Origin: Saccharopolyspora erythraea | GTDB lineage: Bacteria; Actinomycetota; Actinomycetes; Mycobacteriales; Pseudonocardiaceae | DNA length: 64,000 nucleotides | Reading direction: 5' to 3' | NCBI RefSeq assembly: GCF_018141105.1 | Contig: NZ_CP054839.1 | Span: 2,046,001-2,110,000, forward strand | Shown: one piece after another, positions 37,212-46,053 of the stretch | How positions within the stretch are numbered: position 1 is the first letter of the stretch | Layout of the letters: the number at the start of each line of letters is the position of its first letter | Notes under the pieces: model-generated | What the model was told of the DNA's origin: nothing | Seen by the model: the letters and a program-made list of their open reading frames with translations, nothing else | Database searches by the model: none | Made by a program: the position numbers and the translations under genes

Positions 37212-37841
37212 GTGGGTTATGTGGCTTCGGTGAACGTCGCGGTCGTGCGGACCGGTCCCTGGACGGGACGCGTAGGGCGGTCCGGGATCGACAAGCGACC
37301 GTCGGACGAGCCGGTGAAGTTCACCGAGTCGGGAGTGCTCGGCGACACCGTGTGCGACACCTTGCACCACGGCGCCTGGTACCAGGCCGCCTACGCGTTC
37401 GACACCGAGGACCTGGCGCACTGGTCGCGGGAGATCGGCGGCGAGCTGGTGCCCGGCAACGCGGGCGAGAACCTGAGCATGTCCGGCTGCGACGTCAGCA
37501 ACGCCGTGGTCGGTGAGCGGTGGCGGATCGGCTCCGTCGTGCTCCGGGTGACCGGACCGCGCAACCCGTGCAGCGTCTTCGCCGGCTTCTGGGACGTCAA
37601 GGGCCTGGTCAAGCGGTTCACCGCGCACGGGCGTCCCGGGGCCTACCTGGCGGTGGAGGAGTCCGGGGTCGTCTCGGCGGGCGACGCGCGGGAGGTGCTG
37701 TCCCGCCCGGAACACGGCGTGCGGGTGTTCGACGTCTTCGCGCTGTGCATGCAGCGGCGCAAGGAGCTCGCCGAACGCGTCGCCCCGGTGCTGCCGGACC
37801 TGCCGGAGAAGTGGCGGGCGCACGTCGTCAAGGCGATGTGA
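37212..37841 (+). CDS. MOSC domain protein (YiiM-like)
   Basis: 209 residues from a GTG start. The MOSC beta-barrel includes KFTESGVLGDTVCDTLHHGA, ALGxxxPGNAGENLS-type segment (GELVPGNAGENLSMSG), and TGPRNPCSVFAGFWD with the conserved cysteine. The C-terminal helices resemble the 3-alpha domain. E. coli YiiM reduces N-hydroxylated compounds with molybdenum cofactor; the same role is plausible here. It converges with the methyltransferase gene, 7 bp apart. Confidence 0.88.
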   Translation: MGYVASVNVAVVRTGPWTGRVGRSGIDKRPSDEPVKFTESGVLGDTVCDTLHHGAWYQAAYAFDTEDLAHWSREIGGELVPGNAGENLSMSGCDVSNAVVGERWRIGSVVLRVTGPRNPCSVFAGFWDVKGLVKRFTAHGRPGAYLAVEESGVVSAGDAREVLSRPEHGVRVFDVFALCMQRRKELAERVAPVLPDLPEKWRAHVVKAM

Positions 37842-37848
37842 CCACTGC

Positions 37849-38853
37849 TCACGCGCCCGCGGCGCATTCGATGACGCAGTAGCCGTTGTCCAGCCGGGCC
37901 ACGCCGACCACCGCCAGCTCCGCCGCGGCGGCGATGCGGCGGGTGGCCTCGAGATCGCGCATCCGCCCGCCGACGTAGACCATCATCCGCAGGTCCACCT
38001 CGGTGTAGAGCTGCATGACGTCCGGGCCCGCGGTCAGCTCGACGACGAGCACCCGGCCGTGCGGGCCGGCGGCGTCGGCGCACCGCCGCAGGATGCGCAC
38101 GGCGTCCTCGTCGTCCCAGTCGTTGAGGACGTCGCAGAGCACGAAGGCGTCGGCGACCACCGGCAGCGGGTCGAAGAAGCTGGCCGCCACGGTCTCGATC
38201 CGCTCGTCGAACCCGTGTTCCCGCAGGTGCCCGGCCGCCCGCAGCACCGGGGCGGCGAGGTCGACGAGGATTCCGCGCAACTCCGGATGCGCCCGCAGTA
38301 TCTCGCCCAGCAGCACGCCCTCCCCGCCGCCGACGTCGGCGACCGCGCGGTAGCGGCCCCAGTCGTGGGCGGCCACCACGCCGGGTGCGATCGCCCTGGT
38401 CTTGGCCGCCATCAGGGCGTCGAAGGAGTCCGACAGCCGCGGGCTGTGCTCCAGGTCCTCCCAGAACGTGCGGCCGAACGCGGTCCGGTAGGCGGTGTGG
38501 CGACCCCTCACCTGTTCGATGAGCTCGACGAACGCCATGTCGGCGCGCCCGATGGCGCCGTCGAGGTCCAGCCACGCGCGGGCGCCGTGCGGCGCGTCGG
38601 ACTGCAGGGCGCGGGAAGCCTCGTTCGGTCCGAAGACATCGGGTTCGGGTTCCTCGAACACCCCCCTGTGGACCAGGAAGCGCAGCACCCGGCCGAGGGG
38701 GTCGGCGTCGGCGCGGCAGCTCCGCGCGAGTTCGGCGAGCGCGACCGGGCCGCCGCTGACGAGGTCGGCGACGCCGAGGGTGGCCGCGGTCCGCACCGCG
38801 AAGGGCGTGACCAGGTCGGCCATCGCCAGTACATCCAGCGGCTCGGATGACAT
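37849..38853 (-). CDS. SAM-dependent O-methyltransferase (COMT/acetylserotonin type)
   Basis: 334 residues. An N-terminal winged-helix dimerisation domain (LAMADLVTPFAVRTAATLGVADLVSGG) precedes the Rossmann fold. SAM motif I reads VADVGGGEGVLLGEILRAHP, then GILVDLAAPVLRAA and FVLCDVLNDWDDEDAVRIL with the catalytic-histidine region replaced by N-D-W-D. This class modifies polyketides and other secondary metabolites. No biosynthetic cluster surrounds it, so the substrate is unknown. Confidence 0.9.
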   Translation of the reverse strand: MSSEPLDVLAMADLVTPFAVRTAATLGVADLVSGGPVALAELARSCRADADPLGRVLRFLVHRGVFEEPEPDVFGPNEASRALQSDAPHGARAWLDLDGAIGRADMAFVELIEQVRGRHTAYRTAFGRTFWEDLEHSPRLSDSFDALMAAKTRAIAPGVVAAHDWGRYRAVADVGGGEGVLLGEILRAHPELRGILVDLAAPVLRAAGHLREHGFDERIETVAASFFDPLPVVADAFVLCDVLNDWDDEDAVRILRRCADAAGPHGRVLVVELTAGPDVMQLYTEVDLRMMVYVGGRMRDLEATRRIAAAAELAVVGVARLDNGYCVIECAAGA

Positions 38854-38948
38854 GCCACGAGAGTAGCCAGGCGACGTCGATCTCGCGGTGCGGAGAGCGG
38901 TGCCGGTGACCGTCCACTGCGGACCGGGACGGCCACCGGCGGGCCGGG

Positions 38949-39473
38949 TCAGGGGCGCGGTGCCGCCGCGCTGCTCGGCGGTTCGGCCGGGAAGCTCCGC
39001 GTCGGCTCGGCGGGGAAGCTCGGCTCGGCCCCGGGTACCGGTACCGGTTCCGCTCCTGGTGGCGGCACCGGGACCGGCACCGGCCCCGGAGGCGGCACGG
39101 GCACCGCGTCCGGCGGCGGCACCGGGACCGATGACTCGGGCGGGTGCGGTGCCGGGACCGACGACTCGGGCGGCTGCGGTACCGGCAACGAGGGCGGCGG
39201 CGGGACCGGGGCCGGGATCGACGCCGGTGGCGGCTGCTCGAAACCCTGCCGCGCGGGCTCGATGTCCTGCGTCCCGGCACCGCCGGCGAACGCCGCGGCG
39301 CCGAAGACGACCCCGCCCACCACCGTCGACAGTCCGGCCACGGTGACCGCCCAGCGCGCGCGGAGCTTGCGTCGGCCCTGGCGGACGATCTCCTCCCGCC
39401 GGATGTCGAGCTCGGGCTCCGGCCCGACGGCTCTGTTCAGCATGTCGCGGATCTCCTCGTCATCCCAGTTCAT
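38949..39473 (-). CDS. Single-pass membrane protein with proline-rich exterior, partner of the adjacent sigma factor
   Basis: 174 residues from ATG 39473, overlapping the sigma-factor stop (ATGA). A charged N-terminus (MNWDDEEIRDMLNRAVGPEP) precedes one transmembrane helix at about 42-65 (AVTVAGLSTVVGGVVFGAAAF). The remaining ~100 residues are P/V/E/S repeats such as PVPPPGPVPVPVPPPG, probably outside the cell. The arrangement suggests an anti-sigma or accessory partner of the SigE-family factor, but no zinc anti-sigma motif is present. Function inferred from position only. Confidence 0.75.
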   Translation of the reverse strand: MNWDDEEIRDMLNRAVGPEPELDIRREEIVRQGRRKLRARWAVTVAGLSTVVGGVVFGAAAFAGGAGTQDIEPARQGFEQPPPASIPAPVPPPPSLPVPQPPESSVPAPHPPESSVPVPPPDAVPVPPPGPVPVPVPPPGAEPVPVPGAEPSFPAEPTRSFPAEPPSSAAAPRP

Positions 39474-39976
39474 CGGTACCCCCCTGTCGCGGGTTGGGCG
39501 GAGCCGAGCAGCTTGCGCAGAGCGGCCAGCCCGCGAGCGGTCTGGCTCTTCACCGTCCCCGTGCTGCACCCGAGCAGTTGCGCGGTCGACTCCACGGACT
39601 GGTCCTCCCAGTACCGCAGCACCACCGCCGCCCGCTGCCCGGGCGGTAGCGCCGCCAGGGCGTTGCGCAGGTCGACGGTCTCGCCGACGTCGTCGGCCGG
39701 GGTGCCGCGCTCGGGGACCTCCGGCAGCGCGGTCTCGCGCTTGCGGAAGCTCCGCCTGGACTCGTCGATCGCGCTGCGCACCAGCACCTGCCGCGCGTAG
39801 GCGTCGACGTTGCCGCCGCGGTTGATCCGGGGCCAGGCCACGTAAATCTTGGTCAACGCGGTCTGGACCAGGTCCTCGGCCCGGTGCCAGTCGCCGCACA
39901 GCAGGAACGCGGTGCGGCGCATGCTCACCACCCGGGCGTCGAAGTACTCGGCGAACTCCTCGTCACGCTGTTTCAA
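39470..39976 (-). CDS. SigE-family ECF RNA polymerase sigma factor
   Basis: 168 residues starting at TTG 39976 (MKQRDEEFAEYFDARVVSMR). Region 2 includes RRTAFLLCGDWHRAEDLVQTALTKIY; region 4 is LRNALAALPPGQRAAVVLRYWEDQSVESTAQLLGCSTGTVKSQTARGLAALR. This matches the SigE family of ECF factors common in Streptomyces and Pseudonocardia. The overlapping downstream membrane gene is probably its partner. Confidence 0.92.
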   Translation of the reverse strand: MKQRDEEFAEYFDARVVSMRRTAFLLCGDWHRAEDLVQTALTKIYVAWPRINRGGNVDAYARQVLVRSAIDESRRSFRKRETALPEVPERGTPADDVGETVDLRNALAALPPGQRAAVVLRYWEDQSVESTAQLLGCSTGTVKSQTARGLAALRKLLGSAQPATGGYR

Positions 39977-40109
39977 GCCTCGCCCCCTCCCGTCGGACGG
40001 TAATACGGGTCCGGGCGGCCGGCAGGTTGTCAGGCCGACGCGGAATTCTTCCGCCGAGTTGGACGGCCGGTGCCGAGGTCGGGCTCCCGCCGTCGCCGGG
40101 ACAGCCCGG

Positions 40110-40553
40110 TCACAGGCCGTAGACCCCGTCGGTGACGGCCCGGGGAGCGCCGGGGCTGCCCTGGGTTACGTCCCAGGTCCAGAACTCGACGACGTTGTGG
40201 TCCGGGTCGGCGACGTAGGCCGACCTAGCGTTGCCCGGCCCGAACTCCACCTCGTCGACCACACCGCCGCGCGACCGGACGCCCTCGACGACCGCGTCGT
40301 AGTCCTCGGCCGCCACTGACAGCGCGTAGTGCACGTGGACTCCGCCCCGCGCCCGTGAGATCCCAAGCGCGGGCTTCCACAGGCCGATCCGCGTACCGCC
40401 GGCCAGGACCCAGACGGCCTCCCGGCCGCGGAAGCCCTCGCCCTCCCAGCGTTCGATCAACGGGAAGCCGAGGACCTCGGTGTAGAAGCGCTCGGCCGCT
40501 TCGAGGTCCGCGACCTCCAGGACCAGCTCGTTGACGCCCGCGGTACGAATCAT
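40110..40553 (-). CDS. VOC (glyoxalase/bleomycin-resistance fold) protein
   Basis: 147 residues from ATG 40553 (MIRTAGVNELVLEVADLEAA). The pattern includes VADLEAAERFYTEVLGFPLIERWEGEG, GGVHVHYALSVAAEDYD and SAYVADPDHNVVEFW, with likely metal ligands H and E in the last strand. The specific substrate is unknown. A dyad at 40564-40586 overlaps its probable promoter or ribosome site, so it is likely under local repression. Confidence 0.86.
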   Translation of the reverse strand: MIRTAGVNELVLEVADLEAAERFYTEVLGFPLIERWEGEGFRGREAVWVLAGGTRIGLWKPALGISRARGGVHVHYALSVAAEDYDAVVEGVRSRGGVVDEVEFGPGNARSAYVADPDHNVVEFWTWDVTQGSPGAPRAVTDGVYGL

Positions 40554-40563
40554 CGCTGTTCTC

Positions 40564-40586
40564 CTATATAGAAAAGTGACTATATG
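40564..40586. promoter_or_regulatory. AT-rich dyad upstream of the VOC gene
   Basis: CTATATAG at 40564-40571 and CTATATG at 40580-40586 give an inverted TATAG ... CTATA pair eight bases apart, starting 11 bp upstream of the minus-strand start codon. It stands out against the GC-rich background and resembles HxlR/MarR-type operators. No such regulator is encoded next to it. Confidence 0.45.
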
Positions 40587-40792
40587 AGGTGAACCTAGCC
40601 GTCCTTGATCGGCTCGGCAACGGGTCGCGTTCCCGTGTGGGTGAACCGGAGGGGGCGCACGCGTCGCCCGGAGGGGCATCATGTGACGTAGGACACCTGT
40701 TGCGATGGCTCGGAATTTGGGAAAGATTGGAGTACAAAAGGTTTGGCTTCCGAGTATCTGGAAGTGACGGCGGGCGAAGGGTGCGTTGCGTT

Positions 40793-42292
40793 ATGACCAA
40801 CGAGCTTGGGCACTTCATCGGCGGGAAGCGAGTGGCGGGAACGTCGGGTTCCTTCGGTGACGTGTTCGATCCGAACTCCGGCAAGGTGCAGGCCAGGGTC
40901 GCCCTGGCCGCGAAGGAGGAGGTCGAGGCGGCGGTCGCCGACGCCGCCGAGGCGCAGCCCGCCTGGGCCGCGCAGAACCCGCAGAAGCGGGCCAGGGTGC
41001 TGATGCGGTTCCTGCAGCTGGTCAACGACGAGATGGACTCGCTGGCCCGGCTGCTGGCCTCCGAGCACGGCAAGACCGTCGCCGACGCCAGGGGCGACAT
41101 CCAGCGCGGCCTGGAGGTCGTCGAGTTCGCCACCGGCATCCCGCACCTGCTCAAGGGCGAGTACAGCGAGAACGCGGGCACCGGCATCGACGTCTACTCG
41201 ATGCGTCAGCCGCTCGGCGTGGTCGCGGGCATCACGCCGTTCAACTTCCCGGCCATGATCCCGCTGTGGAAGGCCGCCCCGGCCATCGCGTGCGGCAACG
41301 CCTTCGTGCTCAAACCCTCCGAGCGCGACCCTTCCGTGCCGCTGCGGCTGGCCGAGCTGTTCATCGAGGCCGGGCTGCCGGCGGGCATCTTCAACGTCGT
41401 CAACGGCGACAAGACCGCCGTCGACGCGGTGCTGACCGACCCGCGCATCCAGGCCGTCGGCTTCGTCGGCTCCTCGCCGATCGCGGAGTACATCTACTCC
41501 ACGGCCGCCGCCCACGGGAAGCGGGCGCAGTGCTTCGGCGGCGCCAAGAACCACATGATCGTGATGCCCGACGCCGACCTCGACCAGGTGGTGGACGCGC
41601 TGGTCGGTGCCGGCTACGGCTCGGCCGGTGAGCGCTGCATGGCCATCTCGGTGGCGGTGCCGGTCGGCGAGCCGACCGCCGAGGCACTGGTGGAGAAGCT
41701 GGTCGAACGGGTCCGGAAGCTCAAGATCGGCACCAGTTTCGACTCCGACGCCGACTTCGGGCCGCTGATCACCAAGCAGGCGTGGCAGCGGGTGCACGAC
41801 CTCGTCGGCGTGGGCGTCGAGGAGGGCGCCGAGCTGCTGGTCGACGGCCGCGACTTCCGCATGGAAGGCAACGAGGACGGCTTCTTCATGGGCGCCTCGC
41901 TGTTCGACCGGGTCAAGCCGGACATGCGGATCTACCAGGAGGAGATCTTCGGGCCGGTGCTGTCGGTGGTGCGCGCCGCCGACTACGACGAGGCGCTGCG
42001 CCTGCCCAACGAGAACGAGTTCGGCAACGGCGTCGCGATCTTCACCCGTGACGGCGACGCCGCGCGCGAGTTCACCTCGCGGGTCAACACCGGCATGGTC
42101 GGGGTGAACGTGCCGATCCCGGTGCCGATCGCGTACCACACCTTCGGCGGCTGGAAGCGCTCCGGCTTCGGCGACCTCAACCAGCACGGCCCGGACTCGA
42201 TCCGCTTCTACACCAAGACCAAGACGGTCACCTCCCGCTGGCCCTCCGGCCTGAAGGAAGGCGCGAGCTTCACCATCCCGACGATGAACTGA
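40793..42292 (+). CDS. mmsA: CoA-acylating methylmalonate-semialdehyde dehydrogenase
   Basis: NAD- and CoA-dependent oxidation of methylmalonate semialdehyde to propionyl-CoA in valine breakdown. The product is 499 residues (MTNELGHFIGGKRVAGTSGS), an ALDH6-family enzyme. Blocks include GVVAGITPFNFPAMIPLWK, LKPSERDPSVPLRLAEL, GAKNHMIVMPDADLDQ and the catalytic cysteine in SAGERCMAIS. The gene heads a four-gene valine operon; the tandem hairpin element begins at its stop codon. Confidence 0.95.
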   Translation: MTNELGHFIGGKRVAGTSGSFGDVFDPNSGKVQARVALAAKEEVEAAVADAAEAQPAWAAQNPQKRARVLMRFLQLVNDEMDSLARLLASEHGKTVADARGDIQRGLEVVEFATGIPHLLKGEYSENAGTGIDVYSMRQPLGVVAGITPFNFPAMIPLWKAAPAIACGNAFVLKPSERDPSVPLRLAELFIEAGLPAGIFNVVNGDKTAVDAVLTDPRIQAVGFVGSSPIAEYIYSTAAAHGKRAQCFGGAKNHMIVMPDADLDQVVDALVGAGYGSAGERCMAISVAVPVGEPTAEALVEKLVERVRKLKIGTSFDSDADFGPLITKQAWQRVHDLVGVGVEEGAELLVDGRDFRMEGNEDGFFMGASLFDRVKPDMRIYQEEIFGPVLSVVRAADYDEALRLPNENEFGNGVAIFTRDGDAAREFTSRVNTGMVGVNVPIPVPIAYHTFGGWKRSGFGDLNQHGPDSIRFYTKTKTVTSRWPSGLKEGASFTIPTMN

Positions 42293-42440
42293 GGCCCCCG
42301 ATAGGGCCTCAGAAAGGCGCGGCAGCGCCATCCGGCCGGAGGCCGGATGAGAGGTAAGCGGACTCGAAACCCCCGATGGGGCTTCAGTCAGGAGCGGCAG
42401 CGTCATCCGACCGGAGGTCGGATGACACGCAAGCGGGTGC
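42291..42440 (+). repeat. Tandem duplication of a 75-bp structured element with a compensatory change
   Basis: Two imperfect copies, 42291-42365 and 42366-42440, sit between mmsA and the acyl-CoA dehydrogenase gene. Each has a C/G-rich hairpin (42291-42310; 42366-42385) and a second hairpin: CATCCGGCC-GGA-GGCCGGATG at 42329-42349 and CATCCGACC-GGA-GGTCGGATG at 42404-42424. Between copies one G-C pair has become A-T on both sides, so pairing is kept while sequence changes. This favours a selected structure, at RNA or DNA level, over chance. Confidence 0.8.
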
Positions 42441-42472
42441 GCAGCCTGCGCATTCACCGGCTGCGCACCCGC
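42433..42472 (+). terminator. Strong hairpin in the mmsA-acyl-CoA dehydrogenase gap
   Basis: GCGGGTGCGCAGCC (42433-42446) pairs perfectly with GGCTGCGCACCCGC (42459-42472) around a 12-base loop. There is no T tract. It could attenuate readthrough or stabilise the upstream mmsA message. Confidence 0.5.
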
Positions 42473-42584
42473 CCGATCACTCTCGCGGGCGGCCTCGAAC
42501 AGGCCGCTCGCCAACCACTGCGCGGCAGGCCGACCGGCCGTGCCGCCGATCCGAGGCGCGACGCCGCCCGGGGAGGGAGGAGAC

Positions 42585-43754
42585 GTGTCGGTCACGGCAT
42601 CCGCACCGGCCTCGCCTTTCGAGCTGACCGAGGACCAGCGGACCATCCAGGAGACCGTCCTGGAGTTCGCCGCCGAGCGGCTCGCGCCCAACGCCGTCGA
42701 GTGGGACCAGCAGAAGCACTTCCCGACCGACGTGCTGCGCGAGGCGGGAACCCTGGGGCTCGGCGGCGTCTACGTCGACGAGCTGGTGGGCGGCAGCGGG
42801 CTCAGCAGGTTCGACTCGGTGCTGATCTTCGAGGCGCTGGCCACCGGCGACCCGTCGATCGCCGCCTACGTCTCCATCCACAACATGGTCGCCGGGATGA
42901 TCGACCGCTTCGGCGACGACGAGCAGCGGCGCCGCTGGCTGCCCGCGATGTGCTCGATGGAGCGCCTGGGCAGCTACTGCCTGACCGAGCCCGAGGCCGG
43001 GTCCGACGCCGCGGCTCTGCAGACCCGTGCGGTCCGCGACGGCGACCACTACGTGCTCGACGGCGTCAAGCAGTTCATCTCCGGCGGCGGCAACTCCGAC
43101 GTCTACGTCGTGATGGCCAGGACCGGCGAGCCGGGGCCGAAGGGCATCTCCACCTTCGTCGTGGAGGGCGACACGCCCGGCCTGTCGTTCGGTCCCAACG
43201 AGAAGAAGATGGGCTGGAACGCCCAGCCGACGCGCCAGGTCGTGTTCCAGGGCGTGCGGGTGCCCGCGACGCATCGGCTCGGTGATGAGGGCATCGGCTT
43301 CCGGATCGCCATGGCAGGGCTGGACGGCGGCAGGCTCAGCATCGCGGCATGCTCGCTGGGCGGCGCCCAGGCGGCGCTGGACAAGAGCCTCGGTTACGTG
43401 CACGAACGCAGCGCGTTCGGCTCCAAGCTCAGCGACTTCCAGGTGCTGCGGTTCAAACTCGCCGACATGGCCACCGAGCTGGAGGCGGCGCGGATGCTGC
43501 TCTGGCGCGCGGCCTGGGCGCTCGACGTGAAGGACCCCGCGGCCACCAGGCTGTGCGCGATGGCGAAGCGGCTGGCCACCGACGCCGGGTTCGCGGTGGC
43601 CAACGAGGCGCTTCAGATCCACGGAGGATACGGATACCTTGCCGAGTACGGCCTGGAGAAGATCGTCCGCGACCTGCGGGTGCATCAGATCCTGGAAGGT
43701 ACCAACGAGATCATGCGGCTGATCATCTCCCGCGGACTGCTGGAGGCCCCGTGA
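42585..43754 (+). CDS. Acyl-CoA dehydrogenase (probable isobutyryl-CoA dehydrogenase)
   Basis: FAD-dependent enzyme of 389 residues starting at GTG 42585 behind GGGAGGGAGGAG. Standard blocks are YCLTEPEAGSDAAALQT, FISGGGNSDVYVVMARTG, ERSAFGSKLSDFQ, IHGGYGYLAEYGLEKIVRD and QILEGTNEIMRLII. The catalytic base of short branched-chain members is expected within the C-terminal EGTNEI segment. Its position between mmsA and the 3-hydroxyisobutyryl-CoA hydrolase gene points to isobutyryl-CoA as substrate. Confidence 0.9.
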   Translation: MSVTASAPASPFELTEDQRTIQETVLEFAAERLAPNAVEWDQQKHFPTDVLREAGTLGLGGVYVDELVGGSGLSRFDSVLIFEALATGDPSIAAYVSIHNMVAGMIDRFGDDEQRRRWLPAMCSMERLGSYCLTEPEAGSDAAALQTRAVRDGDHYVLDGVKQFISGGGNSDVYVVMARTGEPGPKGISTFVVEGDTPGLSFGPNEKKMGWNAQPTRQVVFQGVRVPATHRLGDEGIGFRIAMAGLDGGRLSIAACSLGGAQAALDKSLGYVHERSAFGSKLSDFQVLRFKLADMATELEAARMLLWRAAWALDVKDPAATRLCAMAKRLATDAGFAVANEALQIHGGYGYLAEYGLEKIVRDLRVHQILEGTNEIMRLIISRGLLEAP

Positions 43755-43872
43755 GCGGCGAGTGCTCGCAGTCTCCCGCGTCGCCTTCCCGCGGCGGCGC
43801 GGTCGTCACGTGCGCCGCGCTCGGGCACGTCCGCGCAGGACGGGTGTCCCGCAAGGAACTGGAGTCGGCATC

Positions 43873-44913
43873 ATGACAGCTTCGCCCGAGATCCTGCTCA
43901 GCGAACAGGGTGCGCTCGGACGGATCACGCTCAACCGCCCGAAGGCGCTCAACGCCCTGACCCTGGGCATGGTGCGCACGATGACCGAGACGTTGCGGCG
44001 GTGGCGCGACGCCGAGCACATCGAGGCGGTCCTGATCGACGGGGCGGGGGAGCGCGGGCTGTGCGCGGGCGGCGACATCCGCGCCCTCTACGACGCGGCC
44101 AAGGCCGGTGACGAGGAGTTCACCGCGACGTTCTGGGCCGAGGAGTACCGGCTCAACTCCGCGCTGTCGCGCTACCCGAAGCCGGTCGTGGGCCTGATGG
44201 ACGGCATCACCATGGGCGGTGGCGTCGGTGTCACCGCGCACGGCTCGCACCGGGTGGTGACCGAGCGCTCCAAGATCGGCATGCCGGAGGTCGGCATCGG
44301 TTTCGTGCCCGACGTCGGCGGCACCTACCTGCTGTCCCGGACGCCCGGTGAGCTGGGCACGCACATGGCGCTGACCGGTGCGCCCGTCACCGGCGCCGAC
44401 GCGATCGTGGCGGGCTTCGCCGACCACCACGTCGACAGCTCCCGGCTGGGCGAGCTGGTCGAGGGGCTGGCCGACGGCGCGGTGGACCAGGTGCTCGGAG
44501 ATCTCTCCCAGCGGCCGCCGCGGGCGCCGCTGGAGGCCGAGCGCGAGTGGATCGACGCGGCGTACTCCGCCGACACCGTCGAGGAGGTCCTGCGGCGGCT
44601 GCGGGAGCGCCCGGAGGAGGCGGCGCAGAAGGCCGCCGAGACCATCGAGACCAAGTCGCCGACGTCGCTGAAGGTGACCCTGCGGTCGCTGCGCACCGGC
44701 TTCAGGTCGCTGGAGCAGGCCCTGGACCAGGAGTTCCGGGTGTCGATGGCCTGCATCCTGATCGGTGACCTGGTGGAGGGCGTGCGCGCGACGCTGGTGG
44801 ACAAGGACCGCGACCCGAAGTGGTCGCCCGCGCGGCTCGACGAGGTCGACGGCGCGCTGGTGGAGAAGTTCTTCGAGCCGAGGGGCGCCGGGGAGCTCGG
44901 GCTCGACGGCTGA
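43873..44913 (+). CDS. 3-Hydroxyisobutyryl-CoA hydrolase
   Basis: Crotonase-fold thioesterase of 346 residues (MTASPEILLSEQGALGRITL). Key features are LNRPKALNALTLGMV, GAGERGLCAGGDIRALYD forming the oxyanion hole, YPKPVVGLMDGITMGGGVG, and GMPEVGIGFVPDVGGTYLLSR with the catalytic glutamate. The longer C-terminus (over 330 residues) separates it from ordinary enoyl-CoA hydratases. It releases 3-hydroxyisobutyrate for MmsB. Confidence 0.92.
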   Translation: MTASPEILLSEQGALGRITLNRPKALNALTLGMVRTMTETLRRWRDAEHIEAVLIDGAGERGLCAGGDIRALYDAAKAGDEEFTATFWAEEYRLNSALSRYPKPVVGLMDGITMGGGVGVTAHGSHRVVTERSKIGMPEVGIGFVPDVGGTYLLSRTPGELGTHMALTGAPVTGADAIVAGFADHHVDSSRLGELVEGLADGAVDQVLGDLSQRPPRAPLEAEREWIDAAYSADTVEEVLRRLRERPEEAAQKAAETIETKSPTSLKVTLRSLRTGFRSLEQALDQEFRVSMACILIGDLVEGVRATLVDKDRDPKWSPARLDEVDGALVEKFFEPRGAGELGLDG

Positions 44914-45003
44914 GCCGTCGGCGCCAGGAGAAGCGGACCGGGTGTCCGCCCGGTCCGGGCGGTGTGTGCCGGCGGTGCTGGCTGAGTGGTGCTGGAAGGG
45001 GAC

Positions 45004-45897
45004 ATGACAATGGCTGTCATCGGTTTCATCGGACTCGGCCACATGGGCGGGCCGATGTCGGCGAACCTGGTCAAGGGGGGCCACGAGGTCCGCGGCTTCG
45101 ACCTGGCGCCGGCAGCGCTGGAGGCCGCCGAGGCCACCGGCGTCACGCCCGCGGGCTCGATCGCCGAGGCCGTGACCGGGGCCGACGCGGTGATCACGAT
45201 GCTGCCCGGCGGCAAGCAGCTGCTGGAGTGCTACGACCAGGTGCTCGGCGCCGCCTCGCCGGACACGCTGCTGATCGACTCGTCCACGGTCGACGTGGCC
45301 GACGCCAGGAAAGCCCACGAGCGGGCCGCCGAGGCCGGGTTCGGCTCGGTCGACGCGCCGGTCTCCGGCGGGACCGCGGGTGCCGAGGCCGGCACGCTGA
45401 CGTTCATGGTCGGTGGCACCGAGGAGAACTACAACCGCGCGCAGCCGGTGCTGGAGCCGATGGCGCGCAAGGTGATCCACTGCGGCGGTCCGGGCAACGG
45501 CCAGGTCACCAAGATGTGCAACAACCTCGTCCTGGGCGCGTCGATGATCGCCGTCAGCGAGGCGTTCGTGCTGGGCGAACGGCTCGGGGTGTCCCACCAG
45601 GCGCTCTACGACGTGGTGTCGGTCTCCACCGGTCAGTGCTGGTCGCTGACCACCAACTGCCCGGTTCCCGGGCTGGTGGAGACCAGCAGGGCCAACCACG
45701 AGTACGAGCCGGGTTTCGCCGCCGCGCTGATGCTCAAGGACCTCAAGCTGGCGGCCTCGGCTGCGGAGCAGAGCGGTACCGACGCCGCGATCGGCCGCCT
45801 GGCCACGGAGCTCTACCAGCGGTTCAACGACGAGGGCGGCGCGGGCTACGACTTCGGGGCGATCATCAAGTCGGTCCGCGAGCACTCCGGCCGGTGA
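45004..45897 (+). CDS. mmsB: 3-Hydroxyisobutyrate dehydrogenase
   Basis: NAD-dependent oxidation of 3-hydroxyisobutyrate to methylmalonate semialdehyde. The product is 297 residues. The Rossmann motif is VIGFIGLGHMGGPM at the N-terminus. The substrate-binding DAPVSGGTAGAEAGTLTFMVGG follows, and the catalytic-lysine segment is GNGQVTKMCNNLVLG. ATG 45004 is chosen, with GGAAGG upstream; ATG 45010 is also possible. It completes the operon by feeding MmsA. Confidence 0.95.
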   Translation: MTMAVIGFIGLGHMGGPMSANLVKGGHEVRGFDLAPAALEAAEATGVTPAGSIAEAVTGADAVITMLPGGKQLLECYDQVLGAASPDTLLIDSSTVDVADARKAHERAAEAGFGSVDAPVSGGTAGAEAGTLTFMVGGTEENYNRAQPVLEPMARKVIHCGGPGNGQVTKMCNNLVLGASMIAVSEAFVLGERLGVSHQALYDVVSVSTGQCWSLTTNCPVPGLVETSRANHEYEPGFAAALMLKDLKLAASAAEQSGTDAAIGRLATELYQRFNDEGGAGYDFGAIIKSVREHSGR

Positions 45898-46053
45898 GCC
45901 CGCCTCGCCCCTGTCCGGTGCCGCCGGGCAGGGGCGAGCGTCGCCGGGGCGCCGGCTGGCAGTGCGTGCACGTGCCACGTGTGGGTGATGGGCGCCGCCT
46001 CACCCGGGGTGCCTGACGCAACGCGGAGGCCGGGCGTACGCTTGCGCTCCGTG

